The notes: generated from the letters alone by a model not told the origin. Positions 1-11,838 are shown, numbered from the stretch's first letter. The stretch is DNA of 64,000 bases from Euphorbia lathyris (GCF_963576675.1 NC_088910.1:25546531-25610530), one strand, 5' to 3'. Numbers and translations: made by a program.

Positions 1-195
1 ATCTGCGGTTCGGACGTATGAGTATCACGCCCAACCAGTGGCACGGGCGCGATAGCCACATGCCCGTACCAATGGTAGGGCGTGATACGCATACGCCCTA
101 ACCACTGATCGGGCGTGATGCTCATACGCCCGCACTACTGATAGGGCGTGATGTTCATACGCCCGATCAGTGGTTCGGGCATGATTCCCTTACGC
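1..195. repeat. GC-rich array of short inverted repeats left of the PMD gene
   Basis: About five irregular units of roughly 40 bases contain GGGCGTGAT, a few bases, then CATACGCCC, so each can fold into a short hairpin. The block is far more GC-rich than the AT-rich sequence that follows. It resembles in style, but is not identical to, the hairpin block on the other side of the PMD gene (3248-3455), so together they may be subterminal repeats of one mobile unit. The array runs off the left window edge, so its true start is unknown. Confidence 0.75.
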
Positions 196-199
196 CCAC

Positions 200-784
200 G
201 TTGTTTTTTCATAAAAATTTATATTATTTAAAATTTTAGTAATTTAGTGTAATTTTATATTTTTAGTTTAATTTTAGTATAAATTTAGTATAGTATTAGC
301 ATGATTTTTACAATTTTATTAATTTAGGGTAATTTTATAAATTTAGTTTAATTTAGTATAATTTGATTATAACTTTAGTATAATTTATTATAATTTTATA
401 ATTATAGTATAATTACAATTATTTACAATTGTATTAATTTAGTAGTATTTTAGCGTAATTTTATAAATTTAGTATAATTTACATTATTTACAATTTTATT
501 AATTTAGTGTAATTTTATAATTTTAGTATAAATTTAGTATAGTATTAGCATGATTTTTACAATTTTATTAATTTAGGGTAATTTTATAAATTTAGTATAA
601 ATTTAGTATAATTTAGTATAAATTGATTATAATTTTAGTATAATTGATTATAATTTTATAATTATAGTATAATTACAATTATTTACAATTGTATTAATTT
701 AGTAGTATTTTAGCATAATTTTATAAATTTAGTATAATTTACATTATTTACAATTTTATTAATTTAGTGTAATTTTTTTTGTAG
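200..784. repeat. AT-rich repeat tract, probable intron of the PMD gene
   Basis: The tract is built from variants of TTTAGTATAATT. A longer segment around 235-470 is repeated around 500-735, a direct duplication of about 265 bases. It ends in a T-run followed by TAG at 784, a plausible splice acceptor. No gene is seen. It looks like an intron of the PMD gene filled by simple-sequence expansion. Confidence 0.65.
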
Positions 785-3008
785 ACGGAGCGGCCTACTA
801 GGGGTGGGAAATCCATCCCGTCATCTGCTCGTCGTCTAGATATGGACGGCGAGGATGATACACCACGGCATACGAGATTGCGTGGTATTGATTTTTCCGG
901 TCGTAGGAGGAGAGGGGCTGCGACGGACCAGTTGAGGAGGGGATCGACTGTGGAGCAGCCCGATATTGATGGATCGGAGGGGGCGACCGATTATGATGAC
1001 AGAGAGCCTGATAGCGATTCTTTTCAGGACTACCTGGATGTGGCAGCCCGAGCAGTGCGACAGTCTGCAGTTGCACATGATCGCGAGGTTGAGGAGAGCG
1101 ATGAGCAGCCGACCCCGGGGAGACAGCCGACCCAGCGCGTAGGAGGTCGTTTTGCGAGTACAGGTATTTTTTATAATTTTAGTATAATTTTAGTATATTA
1201 GTATATTTTAGTATATTAGTATATTTTAGTATATTTATAATTTTAGTATAACTTTAGTATAATTTAGTTATATTTTAGGATATTTTAGTATAATTTATTA
1301 TAATTTTATAATTATAGTATAATTTAGTATAATTTATTATAATTTTATAATTATATTCTAATATAGTATAATTTAGTATATTTTAGTATAATTTAGTATA
1401 TTTTAGTATAATTTTATAATTATAGTATAATTTAGTATAATTTTAGTATAATTTAGTATATTTTAGTATAATTTAGTATATTTTAGTATATAGTGTGTCA
1501 ACATTTATTGTAATTTGTATTTTTAACTATAAACATAAAAAACATTCAGTAATTGTATATGTGTCATTTTACAGCTGAGGGAGATGATCGAGAAGACTGG
1601 TTTGTCTCACCTTCCACAGGCCATGTTTAAGAACCTCGACACTCCGCTATTGACTGCGTTCGTGGAGCGGTGGCAGTCCGATACGAACTCCTTCCACATG
1701 CCGTTCGGGGAGATGACTATCCAGCTGCATGATGTGTGGCAGATTCTTCGGATCCCGATTGACGGTCCGATGGTGTCCGAGTCTCCCCCTACTGACGGGC
1801 TTCATGCCATGTGCATGATGATGTTTGGGGTGAGTCAGGCTGAGCTTCTGTTGCCGACCCGACATTTATGGGGTGGTGGAGGTGTATTTGTTGGGGATGT
1901 ACAGGGGCTTCTCACCGAGGGTAGGGATGACGCTACTCGGGCCACAGCGTGGATGTGGCTTATGCTTGGATCCACTCTGTTTGTTGACAAGAGTGGAGAT
2001 AGGATTAGGCCGGCCCATCTTGCTGAGGTTTACAGCGGTGTCAGTGGGGCAGCTGGACTATCATGGGGGTCTGCTACACTAGCCATGTTGTACCGGCAGC
2101 TGGGGATAGCGAGCAAAGGAGACTGTTCAGGTATATGCGGATGTTTGACCCTACTGCAGGCATGGATATACGAGTATTTTCCGGTGTTCCGGCCGCATAG
2201 AGGAGCTCACTTGATCCCAGCCAACCATGCCCGTGCACTGAGATGGGAGGTCGGGGTACCAGGCAAGACGACCACCCGACTAGATACCATACGTGGGCAG
2301 CTGGACCGTATGACGGCGGCAGAGGTATTTTATAAAATTTTAGAATTAATGTAAGTATTATTTATAGTATATTATTATTTTTTATTGAGTATTATTTTTT
2401 TTCACGTGACGTGGTTGCCTTATGGTCCTGTCCCCGATGATGATCGGCTTCGAGTATACGCCGGTTGGATACGGTGTAGAGACATCGTCGAGCCGTATAT
2501 GCCCGATCGAGCGCTGCGACAGGTCGGATATACTCAGCCTATCCCAACCGAGCGTATTAGACCTGATAAAGTAGTACGACCATGGAGATCTATAGCGTAT
2601 AAGCTCACGCATTCCTTAGTCACAGTTGAGGATACCTGGCGGAGATTTCCATCGGCTCGGGGCATTGATCGGAGGAGATGCCGACCAGTTGGATACGATC
2701 CCACTGCCTGTGATCCTGCTTATATGGACTGGTATAGGCGATATTCGCATCCCCATCTCCTTCATGTACCACAGGCTGGACCGGTACAGCATGCTCGCGC
2801 CAACAGCAAATTTGTAAGTTTATTATTATTTAATATTATTATTTAGTATTAGTTTATATGTGTTTAATTTTTAATATTTATTTATTAATTTTTTTTTTTG
2901 CAGTGGGTTAGCTGGTTGTGGCGTGTCACCCAACTATCGGCTACCCACCGATCTGACGAGGATGTTCCACGCATTAAGAGGGAGATGGATGAGTTTATGG
3001 ATGTGTAG
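785..3008 (+). CDS. Plant mobile domain (PMD, MAIN-like) gene, partial, TE-associated
   Basis: Four exons can be traced: 785-1163 (first ATG at 842, but the frame is open back to the acceptor at 784), 1575-2324, 2406-2813 and 2904-3008 (TAG). Exon 2 encodes the PMD core, with motifs such as FHMPFGEMTIQLHDV, as in MAIN/MAIL1-type and 'phosphatase 7 long form homolog' proteins. Exon 3 has the usual downstream W-P-Y-G and D-W-Y-R-R blocks. Host MAIN-family proteins are nuclear factors involved in silencing and genome stability; the mobile copies travel in transposons. Exons 2-4 are all phase 0. Exon 1 as drawn ends one base out of phase, and the acceptor before exon 3 reads CAC instead of CAG, so this copy may be damaged. 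The start codon may lie left of the window. Family assignment is firm; function of this copy is unknown. Confidence 0.72.
1164..1574. repeat. AT-rich simple-sequence intron in the PMD gene
   Basis: Between a GTATTT donor at 1164 and an ACAG acceptor at 1574 the sequence is made of TTTAGTATA/ATTTTAGTATATTAG-type units with almost no G or C. It is the same vocabulary as the upstream tract at 200-784, suggesting both introns expanded by slippage or local duplication. No coding potential is seen. Confidence 0.7.
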
Positions 3009-3247
3009 TGTCGGGCGAGCTGATTTTTTGTTGTAGAAATTCATACATTTAAACACTTTTTGTTGTAGATATTATATTTACTCTTTTACGTTTATGTTTA
3101 TTAATGTTTATTTTAATTTTTATGTTTTTAAATTTTATTTGTTAAGTACAATTCTGTAGTTACGGGCTTAACGGCCTATTTACGGGTTTAACGGCCTATT
3201 TACGGGTTTAACGAACTATTTACGGGGTTAAAAAGCTATTTTTTTTG

Positions 3248-3455
3248 CCATCCGACACGCGGGCGTGTGGATATCACGCCTCACCGCGTGGTCGGACGTG
3301 ATAGCCCCACGCCTCACCGCGTGGTCGGACGTGACAGCCAACTGCCCGACCTTGCGGTGAGGCGTGTAGAGATCACGCCCGACCACACGGTGAGGCGTGG
3401 GGCTATCACGCCCGACCACGCGGTGAGGCTTGATATCCACATACCCGCGTGTCGG
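3248..3455. repeat. GC-rich foldback (about 100-bp arms) right of the PMD gene
   Basis: The left arm starts CCGACACGCGGG and the right arm ends CCCGCGTGTCGG. Reading the right arm in reverse complement reproduces the left arm with few differences for about 100 bases. Each arm contains about two copies of a 40-base unit (CGCCTCACCGCGTGGTCGG then CGTGATAGCC). The region could form a long hairpin, or produce siRNA if transcribed. Short ORFs on both strands encode almost the same peptide, a by-product of the symmetry. Confidence 0.85.
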
Positions 3456-4067
3456 GAGAGCAAAAAAATAGATTTTTCCTCCCCAAAACCCATGAAAGGG
3501 TAATTTCGTCCTTTCACGGGGCTAGGGGTGGGAATTTGGGGCTGGGTTTAACAACACCCTTTTTATTCGGTGTGATATTGATTGTTCGATCTCATTTTTC
3601 TTTATGTTTATGCACTCAATCTCAATTCAATTTCTGCCTTTCCTACTCAATCGGGTTACTTTTGTTCTTCTGGTGTTCTCCTCATCTGTCACCTAGTTTG
3701 ATTTTTTTAACTAAAATAAAACTTTCAGATCTGAGTAGCTTTTAACGTAAGATATGGTGAAACTTAGCGATATTATTTGATTAATCAGCTTCACATGGAT
3801 TATTTAGCACTAATTTTATGTCTTACTAATTGAATTTGAATAGGAGATAATGCTAACTGATAGTTGCTATCAAGATAATGCTAATTAATTAAAAACTTGG
3901 GGTTGAGTTTCTTATGGGTTATAGTTGCTGTCATGATAATACTAATTGATCAAAAAGATTTTTTTTTTTTTTTGCTGAATATATGATTTTATTTTTTTTT
4001 ATTTCTAAGCCTTGTAATTTGAATTTGGAAACTAATTCCTCGCCCACGGAAGCATTTGCAATTTGTA
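3456..4067. other. Spacer without recognisable gene
   Basis: A small inverted motif (CATGAAAGGG ... CCTTTCACGGGG, 3491-3522) closes the PMD-linked unit. After it comes pyrimidine-rich, then AT-rich sequence with a T-run at 3959-3974. No convincing coding frame or structural RNA is visible. Confidence 0.5.
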
Positions 4068-4382
4068 GTTGCTGTCGGTGAATTATTTAAATAAATATTT
4101 TGAAAAATACATTACCGACACATATAGGTCGGTAATGTTATCGGAATGTCCGACGGGAGTCACCGACTAAAGGTAGTCGGCATTTCCGACACAAAATACC
4201 GACCCGAAATTGTGTGGCGATTTGTTGTGTTGGTAAAAAATTGTCGCAGCGGCTTACCTACGAGGTCAACGCCGACACATCAGATTGCGTCGGTCTTCCG
4301 TCGTGATGATGATCACCGACACAATTTTTATTATCACCGACAGATTCTTTCGTCAGTGATAGCGTTTTTTTTTCTTGTAGTG
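4068..4382. mobile_element. CACTA (En/Spm) transposon terminal fragment
   Basis: The segment ends TTTTTTTTCTTGTAGTG at 4381, the reverse complement of the CACTACAAGAAAA terminus typical of plant CACTA elements. Upstream it is dense in ACCGAC/GTCGG motifs in both orientations (4096-4350), like CACTA subterminal repeats that bind transposase. I could not find the matching opposite CACTA end nearby, so this is a fragment, or the partner end is diverged. Confidence 0.6.
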
Positions 4383-4709
4383 TGTCTTTTAACTGCCCAA
4401 CACCGAATTCCGTAAAGTATATAGAGCTCTGGTAGATAGTTGTTCTATAAATCTTTCCTCTGGGTTTTATAGAGCTCTGGTATGTACAAATGTAAAAGGG
4501 AAATTGAAAAGATGATAATTTCGATATAACGGAGTTCATATAAAGAATAGCATAAATAATCATGAATGTTAATGCTTTCAAAAGTTTCTAAGCTACCAAC
4601 ACTCATTTGATTGAAGCCTATTTATTTATTTATTTCAAATTCGGCTGTGCTATTTTACTTTTTCCTCAATATATTGAGTCTGCTAATAAAATATGCTTAA
4701 ACAGTTGTC

Positions 4710-5376
4710 TAAGAGAGTGTTTGTTGTAGCGTTTCGCAGGAGCGTTTAGCGGTTGTATATCAAACCATTAATAGTATAGTGTTTGGTCATGGTTATAAAA
4801 CTGCATCGGTTAGCGGTTCGGAGCAAATAGGAGCCGTTTACGAAAAGCTCCAATTTAAAGCTTTTCACGAATCGCTATTTTTAGCTGTTTAGTTTTTGAC
4901 AAAATTAGCCCAATTTTTATTCCTATTTACTTTGGGTATTTAAAAAAAAAATATCAATGGTAACTTGTTACTAATAACCTGATATATAGAATCATTCTTT
5001 TATTTTTTTTCGTTCCAACGAATTATACATTTGCCTTTGATAAAATATATCATGGTTTCATCAAATTTAAAAATAGTGTTTGAGACATTACATTTATTTA
5101 TGTTAGCATTTGAAAAATAATAATATAGACATTCATATAATTATTAAACTTTTACTATTTATTATTTGGATTATTTTTATCAATATTCGTAGATGTTCTT
5201 TATATTATTAAATAATGAGTATTTTCGTCTTTCTATATATTAACAGCAACAACTCTTTGTAAATTTACCAAACACTAATAATTATCAATTAGCTAACAGC
5301 AAACAACTACTAGCTAACTGCAAACAGCTATACTGCAACAACTATGAGCTAATATCTGACCCAAACAGACCCTAAG
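4710..5376. mobile_element. Possible hAT-like non-autonomous element
   Basis: The left end has a GTGTTTGTTGTAGCG motif and the right end reads CCCAAACAGACCCT, roughly the reverse complement of a GTNTGTTTGG-type terminus. Inside are mirrored pieces such as TTAGCGGTT and CAGCTA/TAGCTA motifs near both ends. The interior is AT-rich with no ORF. An 8-bp TSD could not be fixed confidently (TCTAAG and CTAAGTAT flank the ends). Confidence 0.35.
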
Positions 5377-6409
5377 TATAAAGATAACCGAGTCCTTAAA
5401 GAAGCACCATTAATAATTGTATTAGGGCTTGTTTCACGTTTAATAATTATAAGTTTTGAGATTACTACATTATGGTACTGATAGAAACCTTGTTGAACTG
5501 TTTACTACTCTCAATCCATGTACTATAAGATTCATGCAATTATTAAATTTCAAACCCTAACAACAAATAAGAATTAATATTACACTATATTAAAACATTA
5601 CTTTTCAGAAAATAAATAAATAGAGTAATTTCCTTAAATAAAGTCTTTTGCTTTACCATAGGTCGCTCACAACCATTAGCCCGCATGCATATATTGAAAT
5701 TATTTTAATTCGAATTTATATAATAAAAAAAAGTAATTATGAAAAGTATGAAATTTAATGTATTTGAAGAAACTAAAGTTATGAGTCATTCTACATTATT
5801 CCCCGATTGTTTTTTTTTTTTTTTTGAATAAATTTTGATAGGGACAACATCTGAACGCCTTGGGACATAGTAGAAATTTTGGTAAAAAAGTTAGATTGTT
5901 ACTAGAGCACCTGTTAAGAGGGTCATTTCTTCTCTTTCATGTTTGTTTGTTTGATTATTGGATATTTTAACTAGTTTTAGTGCTTCATAACTTGCACCCT
6001 TTAACTAGTTTTAGAGCTTCGTCTAAACCAACATCAACCGAATCGAAGACCTGATCGGTTCGCAGTCGAACCAGACGGTCCAATCCGATTTTCAAAATAC
6101 TAGTTATTTTTTAGAATTTGTGGTGACACTTGACATACGAGTTGTCCCCAAGATTTTTCGAACACTTTTGAAAAAGCAGTCAATATGACGTTATTATTAA
6201 AATTTATGGTGACTCCTGACATATAAGTTGTCTTTAGACAGTAAAACATTCACTATAATAATTTAGCCTTCTATACATATGAAATTTATCTTTGTAGAAC
6301 CTCACAATTGTCAAAACCAACACAATCTTGCAATATTTGCGAGTAGACTAACATCACAATCTCATACTAAAATGTCTTAGGATAAAAATGATGAATTATT
6401 GGCACACTG
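5377..6409. other. AT-rich spacer, no gene seen
   Basis: Low-GC sequence. Around 6000-6110 is a pyrimidine/CGG-rich stretch resembling widespread plant repeats (CGAACCAGACGGTCCAATCCG). Two short similar segments (around 6118-6165 and 6202-6240) both contain GGTGAC-CTTGACATA-type sequence followed by GTTGTC. No complete ORF with family motifs is present. Confidence 0.4.
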
Positions 6410-6965
6410 TTTGTGGATGATCAAAATGGTGGAGGCGGATGAAAACTAGATCCCTCACTGATGCTCTCGATGAATACATCAAAATTAGCGAGTGTACGAC
6501 TTTACAATTGGTTGAATTTTTTTTATCCTACTATTATCGAAGTGTATTGGCTTGCGTATATAAGGAGGCCTAATGATGTTGACGTATAGTGTTTGATTCA
6601 CATGCATGAGAAACACCAAAGATTTCCTAGTATGCTTAGCAGTCTTGACTGCATTCATTGGTAGTGGAAGAATTGTCCAGTTGTATAGAAAAGGAAATAC
6701 ATTAACGAGATCATGGATGTCTAAGGTTCATGCTCCAAGCAGTAACTTCAGTAGATATGTGGATGTGACACAAGTATTTTCGGCGGGACAAACAACGACC
6801 TAAATGTTTTGAATAGATCGAATTTTTTCAAGGACAAATTACCAAGGAATAGCTCATTAATTCAATTCAATGTTAACAAAAGACGTATAAAAATAGGATA
6901 CTACCTCACAAGTGATATATATATATATATATCCCGAATAAATTGCTTTTGTGAAAAGTTCTCTA
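6410..6965 (+). pseudogene. Degenerate PIF/Harbinger transposase (ALP1/HARBI1-like)
   Basis: Translating the plus strand through stops gives an ordered series of plant PIF/Harbinger nuclease motifs: LTDALDEYIKI (about 6450), YIRRPNDVD (about 6555), RFPSMLSSLDCIHW followed by WKNCP (about 6620-6685), NDLNVLNRSNFF (about 6800-6835) and IKIGYYLTSDIY (about 6885-6920). In intact members these surround DDE catalytic residues; the D of SLDCIHW is present. At least four in-frame stops and one shift break it, and no termini were found, so it is an old relic. Confidence 0.72.
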
Positions 6966-7440
6966 CTTCATTGATGGAAATATTCTGGATTTTATGCACG
7001 AGCTCGCAATAAATACGGAGATCCGTGATATAGTACTATATGGTGAGCTCAAATTGGATATGGTAGATCACATTTGTGAAGGTTCTAGAATCAACAACCT
7101 TATTGATTGATAATTGAAAAATATCACTCTTTCAATTATATATGCATGTTATCGTTCTAATTTAATGCATTAAACTTATCCGTTTTTTTTTTCTAATATA
7201 TACTATTGATGTTATATATTTTGCGTTTTCTTTACTTCATTCAAATTTTTAGATCAAATTAAATAGATTAATAAAATTACTAATATTTATTCAATTAATA
7301 AAATAATTATTTTTGTTAAATCAATAATTATTATTCAATAAAATAATGCTCATAAATATTATTAAAATTGAATGAATAATTAAAGTAAACCCCCTAAAGT
7401 TTGAGGGATGGTAATATTCCATATATATATATAACAAGAA
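6966..7440. other. AT-rich segment at the receptor-gene breakpoint
   Basis: Very AT-rich sequence with a short (TA)n run at 7422-7434, directly where the receptor ectodomain homology ends. No coding signal is seen. It may be the insertion or rearrangement scar that removed the rest of the receptor gene. Confidence 0.4.
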
Positions 7441-9262
7441 GCTTACGAGAGAACCCGATCTGTGGAGGAATGGAACCGGAAAAAGAATTCCCGGATAAAT
7501 CCAAGGTCGAAAGATTTGGTAGCTTCCAAAGAGATGCTGGAATTTCACCAGAAAGCAAGTTATTGTTAAGCAGAAGATCAATTACACCCACAAGATTCCC
7601 CAATTCATCAGGAATTGAACCAGACAACATATTATGAGACAGATCAAATACTCCAAGATGTTGAGTATATCTCCACTTAGGTATAATCCTCGATCGAAAA
7701 TACAAAGATGGCTTTGAAGGAATGGATCCAGATAAATTATTGTGCGAAAGAACCAAGTACTGTAACTGATCTAAATCTGCAATTTTCTCCGGAATCTCCC
7801 CACTGAATTTGTTATTCCCCAAATCCAATGCAGTTAACTCAGAGCAATTTCCAATCTCAATTGGAATAGTCCCCTCCAGCAGATTAGAGTTCAAACTGAG
7901 AACAGAAAGATTGATCAGATTCCCAATCTCCTTGGGGATTTTTCCGATTAACGAATTGTTATTAAGAACCAGAATCTCCAATTGAACTCCATTCCCAATT
8001 TCTTCAGAAAGATAACCCTCCAATTTGTTATTAGCCGCTGATAATTCCATCAATCTTGATTTCCATACACTTATAGGAATTGGACCCTGAAAATTGTTAT
8101 TGTCAATTCTGAGGCTCAACAAATTAGGAAGCTCTGGTATGGAGCCATTAATCTGATTAGCACTTAGATTCAAGAGGGTTAAATTAGTGCACTTGGAAAA
8201 TACAGCATCAACCGAACCAGATAAGTTGTTTCCGTTAAGATTGATCTGCCTAATTGACCCTGAATCACACAGCTCTTTTGGTATCTCCCCACTCAATTTG
8301 TTGTTGCTTAACATGAGAACTGTGAGTGCCAAACAATTCCCAATTTCAGGCGGTATTTTCCCGGAAAACTCATTACTGTCTAGAAAAAGTGAATCAATTT
8401 TATTCCATCTCCCCAGCCAAGACGGTAATGGCCCGGAGAGTTTATTACTATCAGCAGTGAAAGTACTCATCGGAAGCTTAGAAAGTTGTTCCGGCAAAGA
8501 CCCAGAAAGGGAATTGAAAGAAAGCATCAATGAAGTCAAACTCTTGCAATCCCCGAGCTCAGGAGGTATGGAGCCATTAAGCTGAGATGACATTAGGTTT
8601 AATATCATCAAGTTCTGCAATTTCCCTAAAAATGTTGGAATTGAACACTTCAAGGGGTTATTTGATATGTCAAACACAATCAGTGAGTTGAGTTTAGATA
8701 TCTGTTCAGGGAATGGGCCTGTGATTGAACAATTTGCTGCTGAGAGGGTTTTAAGCCGTGGAAGAGACCCGATTTCTGGTGGTAACTGACCGGAAAATAA
8801 GTTTTTCCAGATGTATAGTTCAGTGAGGTTTTTGAGGTTACCGATTTCCGGTGGAATTGGACCGGCGAATGAGTTGTTGGACACATCCAGATACGTCAAA
8901 TATAAAAGATTCTGGAAAAGAGTTACAGGGAGAGAACCTGATAAATTGTTGTTGTTTAAGTGTAGGTATTGCAACTGAGTTAACTCGCCGAGTTCAGTTG
9001 GTAGTCTTCCAACGAGTGCATTACCAGAAAGATTGAGTGAAATAACACGATCTTGTTCGCAAAGAACACCAGCCCACTTGCAGTAATGAGTCGACTCGTT
9101 CCATAAAGAAAAAAAATGTGAATCTTTAAATGTGGATTTGATAGAAAGAAGGCTTTCCCTATCTGACCCTTCAACAGGAGTGTAGAACGAAATCAACACA
9201 AAGAAGCAAATGAACAAATTTTTACACGCTATCCCCATTATCCCGTCCGGAGAAAACAGCAA
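7441..9262 (-). pseudogene. Truncated EMS1/EXS-like LRR receptor kinase, ectodomain only
   Basis: One uninterrupted minus-strand frame starts at the ATG at 9262. It has a hydrophobic signal peptide (residues about 10-30), an LRR N-terminal cap ending in the W-A-G-V-L-C-type motif (about 65-70), then about 20 LRRs of the L-x-x-N-x-L-S-G-x-I-P type. Blocks such as NPLKCSIP and YNNLSGSIPSKPS-like (here SHNNLSGSIPSKPS) match EMS1/EXS/MSP1, the receptor needed for tapetum fate in anthers. EMS1 is normally about 1,190 residues with transmembrane and Ser/Thr kinase domains. Here homology stops near residue 607 and runs into AT-rich DNA, with no membrane span or kinase. Because the frame is open, it is either a recent truncation or a gene fragment that could encode a secreted decoy. 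I infer a pseudogene. Confidence 0.85.
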
Positions 9263-10561
9263 ATAGCGTGTAAAACAAACGGATTCTAAAACTGACTCGA
9301 ATGCATTTTATTTGTGTTGATTATAGCCTTCATTCGGACAGACTTTTGGAGAATTATTTGTATTGATGTGTCTTTGAATTTAAATTCATTATTATTGGCT
9401 TACTTTTATAAGTTTTTTTATGCAGTTATTAGGCCATATATATGATTTCCAAGTATGGTTTGTTACTATTCATATTAGTGTTTGTTTTTTAAAAGTTGGA
9501 AAACCGAAAACTAAAAAATTATCTGTCATTTTCATCACCTTTGATTGAAAAACTTGCAAATATAGAAATAGCAATGATATTACTAGCATTTTAGAAAAAA
9601 ATAACTATTACATGTTTGCATTAATATAAATAAAGGGTTATGATATTTACCGCCCTTAGGGCTGTAAATAAAACCCAATTTTTTATTATTATTAGTGTTC
9701 ATTTAGTTTTTCAATACATAAAATTTATTGATACTTAAATGCTTAAATATTTAAATGCATATATTCATAATAGATTATTATATTTCCAATACAAATAAAT
9801 AAATATTTTAGAATTAAAATTCTCTTTTTAATTGTTATATGTGAATAATTAATGTTTATATACAACTCTAATGGCCGTACATATCATTTGCCATAAATTA
9901 AACATACATTAACATATGTAAAAATGCAATGAAAGTGGGGGCTCAAATTTGATATATCCAAACAAGAAAATGTAAAATTTGGGAACTTCGTGTATTCAGT
10001 ATATTTTTTTTAATTAAAAATAGTTAATCAAATTTGTAATAATTTTAGTATCTTAATTGGATTTTCCCTTCAAATGGTGCCCAAATGTTGTGCTTAAAAT
10101 AATACACACTATAGTGCTCTAAAATTTAACTGTAGTCAAAGAAAACCAATAATAGAATAATTGGTATTAGTAATATGAAGACTCCGATTTTTGGAGTCAT
10201 CTCCCATATCGATCGCAACAGACATGCATGACAGACAAAAGACCAAGTAATAGATAACTGGTCTCATTGACATCGGTTATTGTAAAATCGGTAATAGATA
10301 ACTGGTCTCACTGATATCGCCAGATATTATATAATGTACGTGTGTAATTGCATTTATCAAATTAAAATTCAATTTTATTTTACGTATCGATTTGAGCTAA
10401 TGGAATTAATTTTATTAATTCAAAATAACATTTCGAATTGGTTTATTTTAGTTTGAAATTGTGTATATTACATCTAGATGATGTATTTATTTATATTAAA
10501 ATCCGATTTAATTAACATATATAACATGTATACCAAGAAAACGATTTTTAATAAAATGGTA

Positions 10562-10592
<31 letters not shown>

Positions 10593-11791
10593 TGAGTTAA
10601 GCTAATAAGTATAAAAAGGACAATTAATATACAAACTTAATTATATCAATTAGAATAAACTAAATTGTACTAACTAAAGCTAAATGATGTATATAATTAG
10701 GGTAATGAGAATAGGAACGGAGTTGATGAGAATCCAATTTGAAGGAATAAACATTAAACTAGGATAATGAAAATTAAACTAATTAATATGGAAATTTGAT
10801 TAACCTATTTTTTTGGAATAAAAGAAAAAAGAAAATGAAAAAAGAGGAAGTGGGCTAGTATTTTTGGCCTGAGATATAGTGAGAAGGCCCAAATTAGTTC
10901 TATATGCTAGTATATAATAATTAACTGAAACAAAAAGGTCTATGTTGCTGCATAAACGACATGTAATTCCAGTATGAGAACTTCAATAAGTTGGATTTTT
11001 TTGGCATCCAACAATTCCAGGTATGATGCAAGTAGATGATTCAAAAAAAACATATGATATGATAACTTGTTATCTGATCTGGCTTACGTGTCCTAGTCGT
11101 GATGATGACAATCCGACGTTGTAGTGATCCTACAAAACAGTATGCAGATCAGATGGGCCTGGAGTCCAATAAATCCGCTCCGATACCTAAATCAGTTTCT
11201 GATTAGGACCGAATGGATTGGTATAAACTAGTTGATAATATATTTGGTTTTTAGTTATAAAACATCCTGATACATTATTGATTTTTAATGTAATTTTCTC
11301 TAAAAGGTATTTGTTTGTGTACTCAAACATATATTAAGGAGAAAGAATAATCTGCAAAATCAAACAAAACTATACTATACTACAAAAGAAAATAATGTAA
11401 TTTTTTTTTTAATAGAATGGACTTATAATTCAAGATGAGATAGGATGAATTGTATGTTATTTTATTTTTTGGTCATTTTGTAGCATAAAAATTATGTATT
11501 TTTTAATGAAATGACTTTATATTGATCTTATTACTTCCGCTTATATTTTTTGGTCATTTTTTAACACTGTTTTAAAAATTATATCTAGAATTTGAGATAA
11601 TTTAGATAATATGAATGATAACAAATAACTTTTGAGGAATGTCATTAAATTTTTAAGAATTAATTAATTAATTAAAAAAAAATTGGTTTTGCGTTCTCCA
11701 ACTTTCTATGAACTCATTTGGTGATAAAAGTAGTTTTGGAATTTTGGTGAAACTTTTTATATTATTTTTTTGTGGTTGGAGTGAATCATTG
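9263..11791. other. AT-rich intergenic region, no gene seen
   Basis: About 2.5 kb with low GC and no ORF carrying family motifs. It contains an (AT)n microsatellite at 10567-10592, two 30-base direct repeats around AATAGATAACTGGTCTCA (10249 and 10293), and the dispersed repeat listed separately at 11095-11215. It could hold the receptor fragment's upstream promoter (right of 9262), but no clear TATA box was identified. Confidence 0.5.
11095..11215. repeat. Dispersed repeat shared with 53050-53165
   Basis: The stretch with GACGTTGTAGTGATC, AAAACAGTATG, GGAGTCC and CCGCTCCGATACCTAA in order recurs at 53056-53165 with about 80 percent identity by eye. The second copy lies at the start of a degenerate retroelement, so this one may be a remnant of the same LTR or leader. 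It carries no ORF. Confidence 0.55.
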
Positions 11792-11809
11792 TACTTTAGG
11801 AGTATTTTT
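11792..11809. repeat. Left 18-bp target-site duplication of the LINE
   Basis: TACTTTAGGAGTATTTTT occurs here and again at 48518-48535. The two copies bracket the LINE with its nested insertions. The T-run merging into the LINE end (11810-11815) is the minus-strand poly(A) tail. Confidence 0.9.
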
Positions 11810-11838
11810 TTTTTTAACAGAAAGATGATAAACTTTAT

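Noticed and set aside
785..3008. Left PMD gene as the host MAIN or MAIL1 gene
   Set aside because: Flanking hairpin arrays, simple-sequence introns and a damaged acceptor point to a mobile copy; host genes of this family are not flanked like this.
8187..8585. Plus-strand ORF opposite the receptor fragment
   Set aside because: A shadow of the regular LRR coding sequence on the minus strand, with no independent motif.
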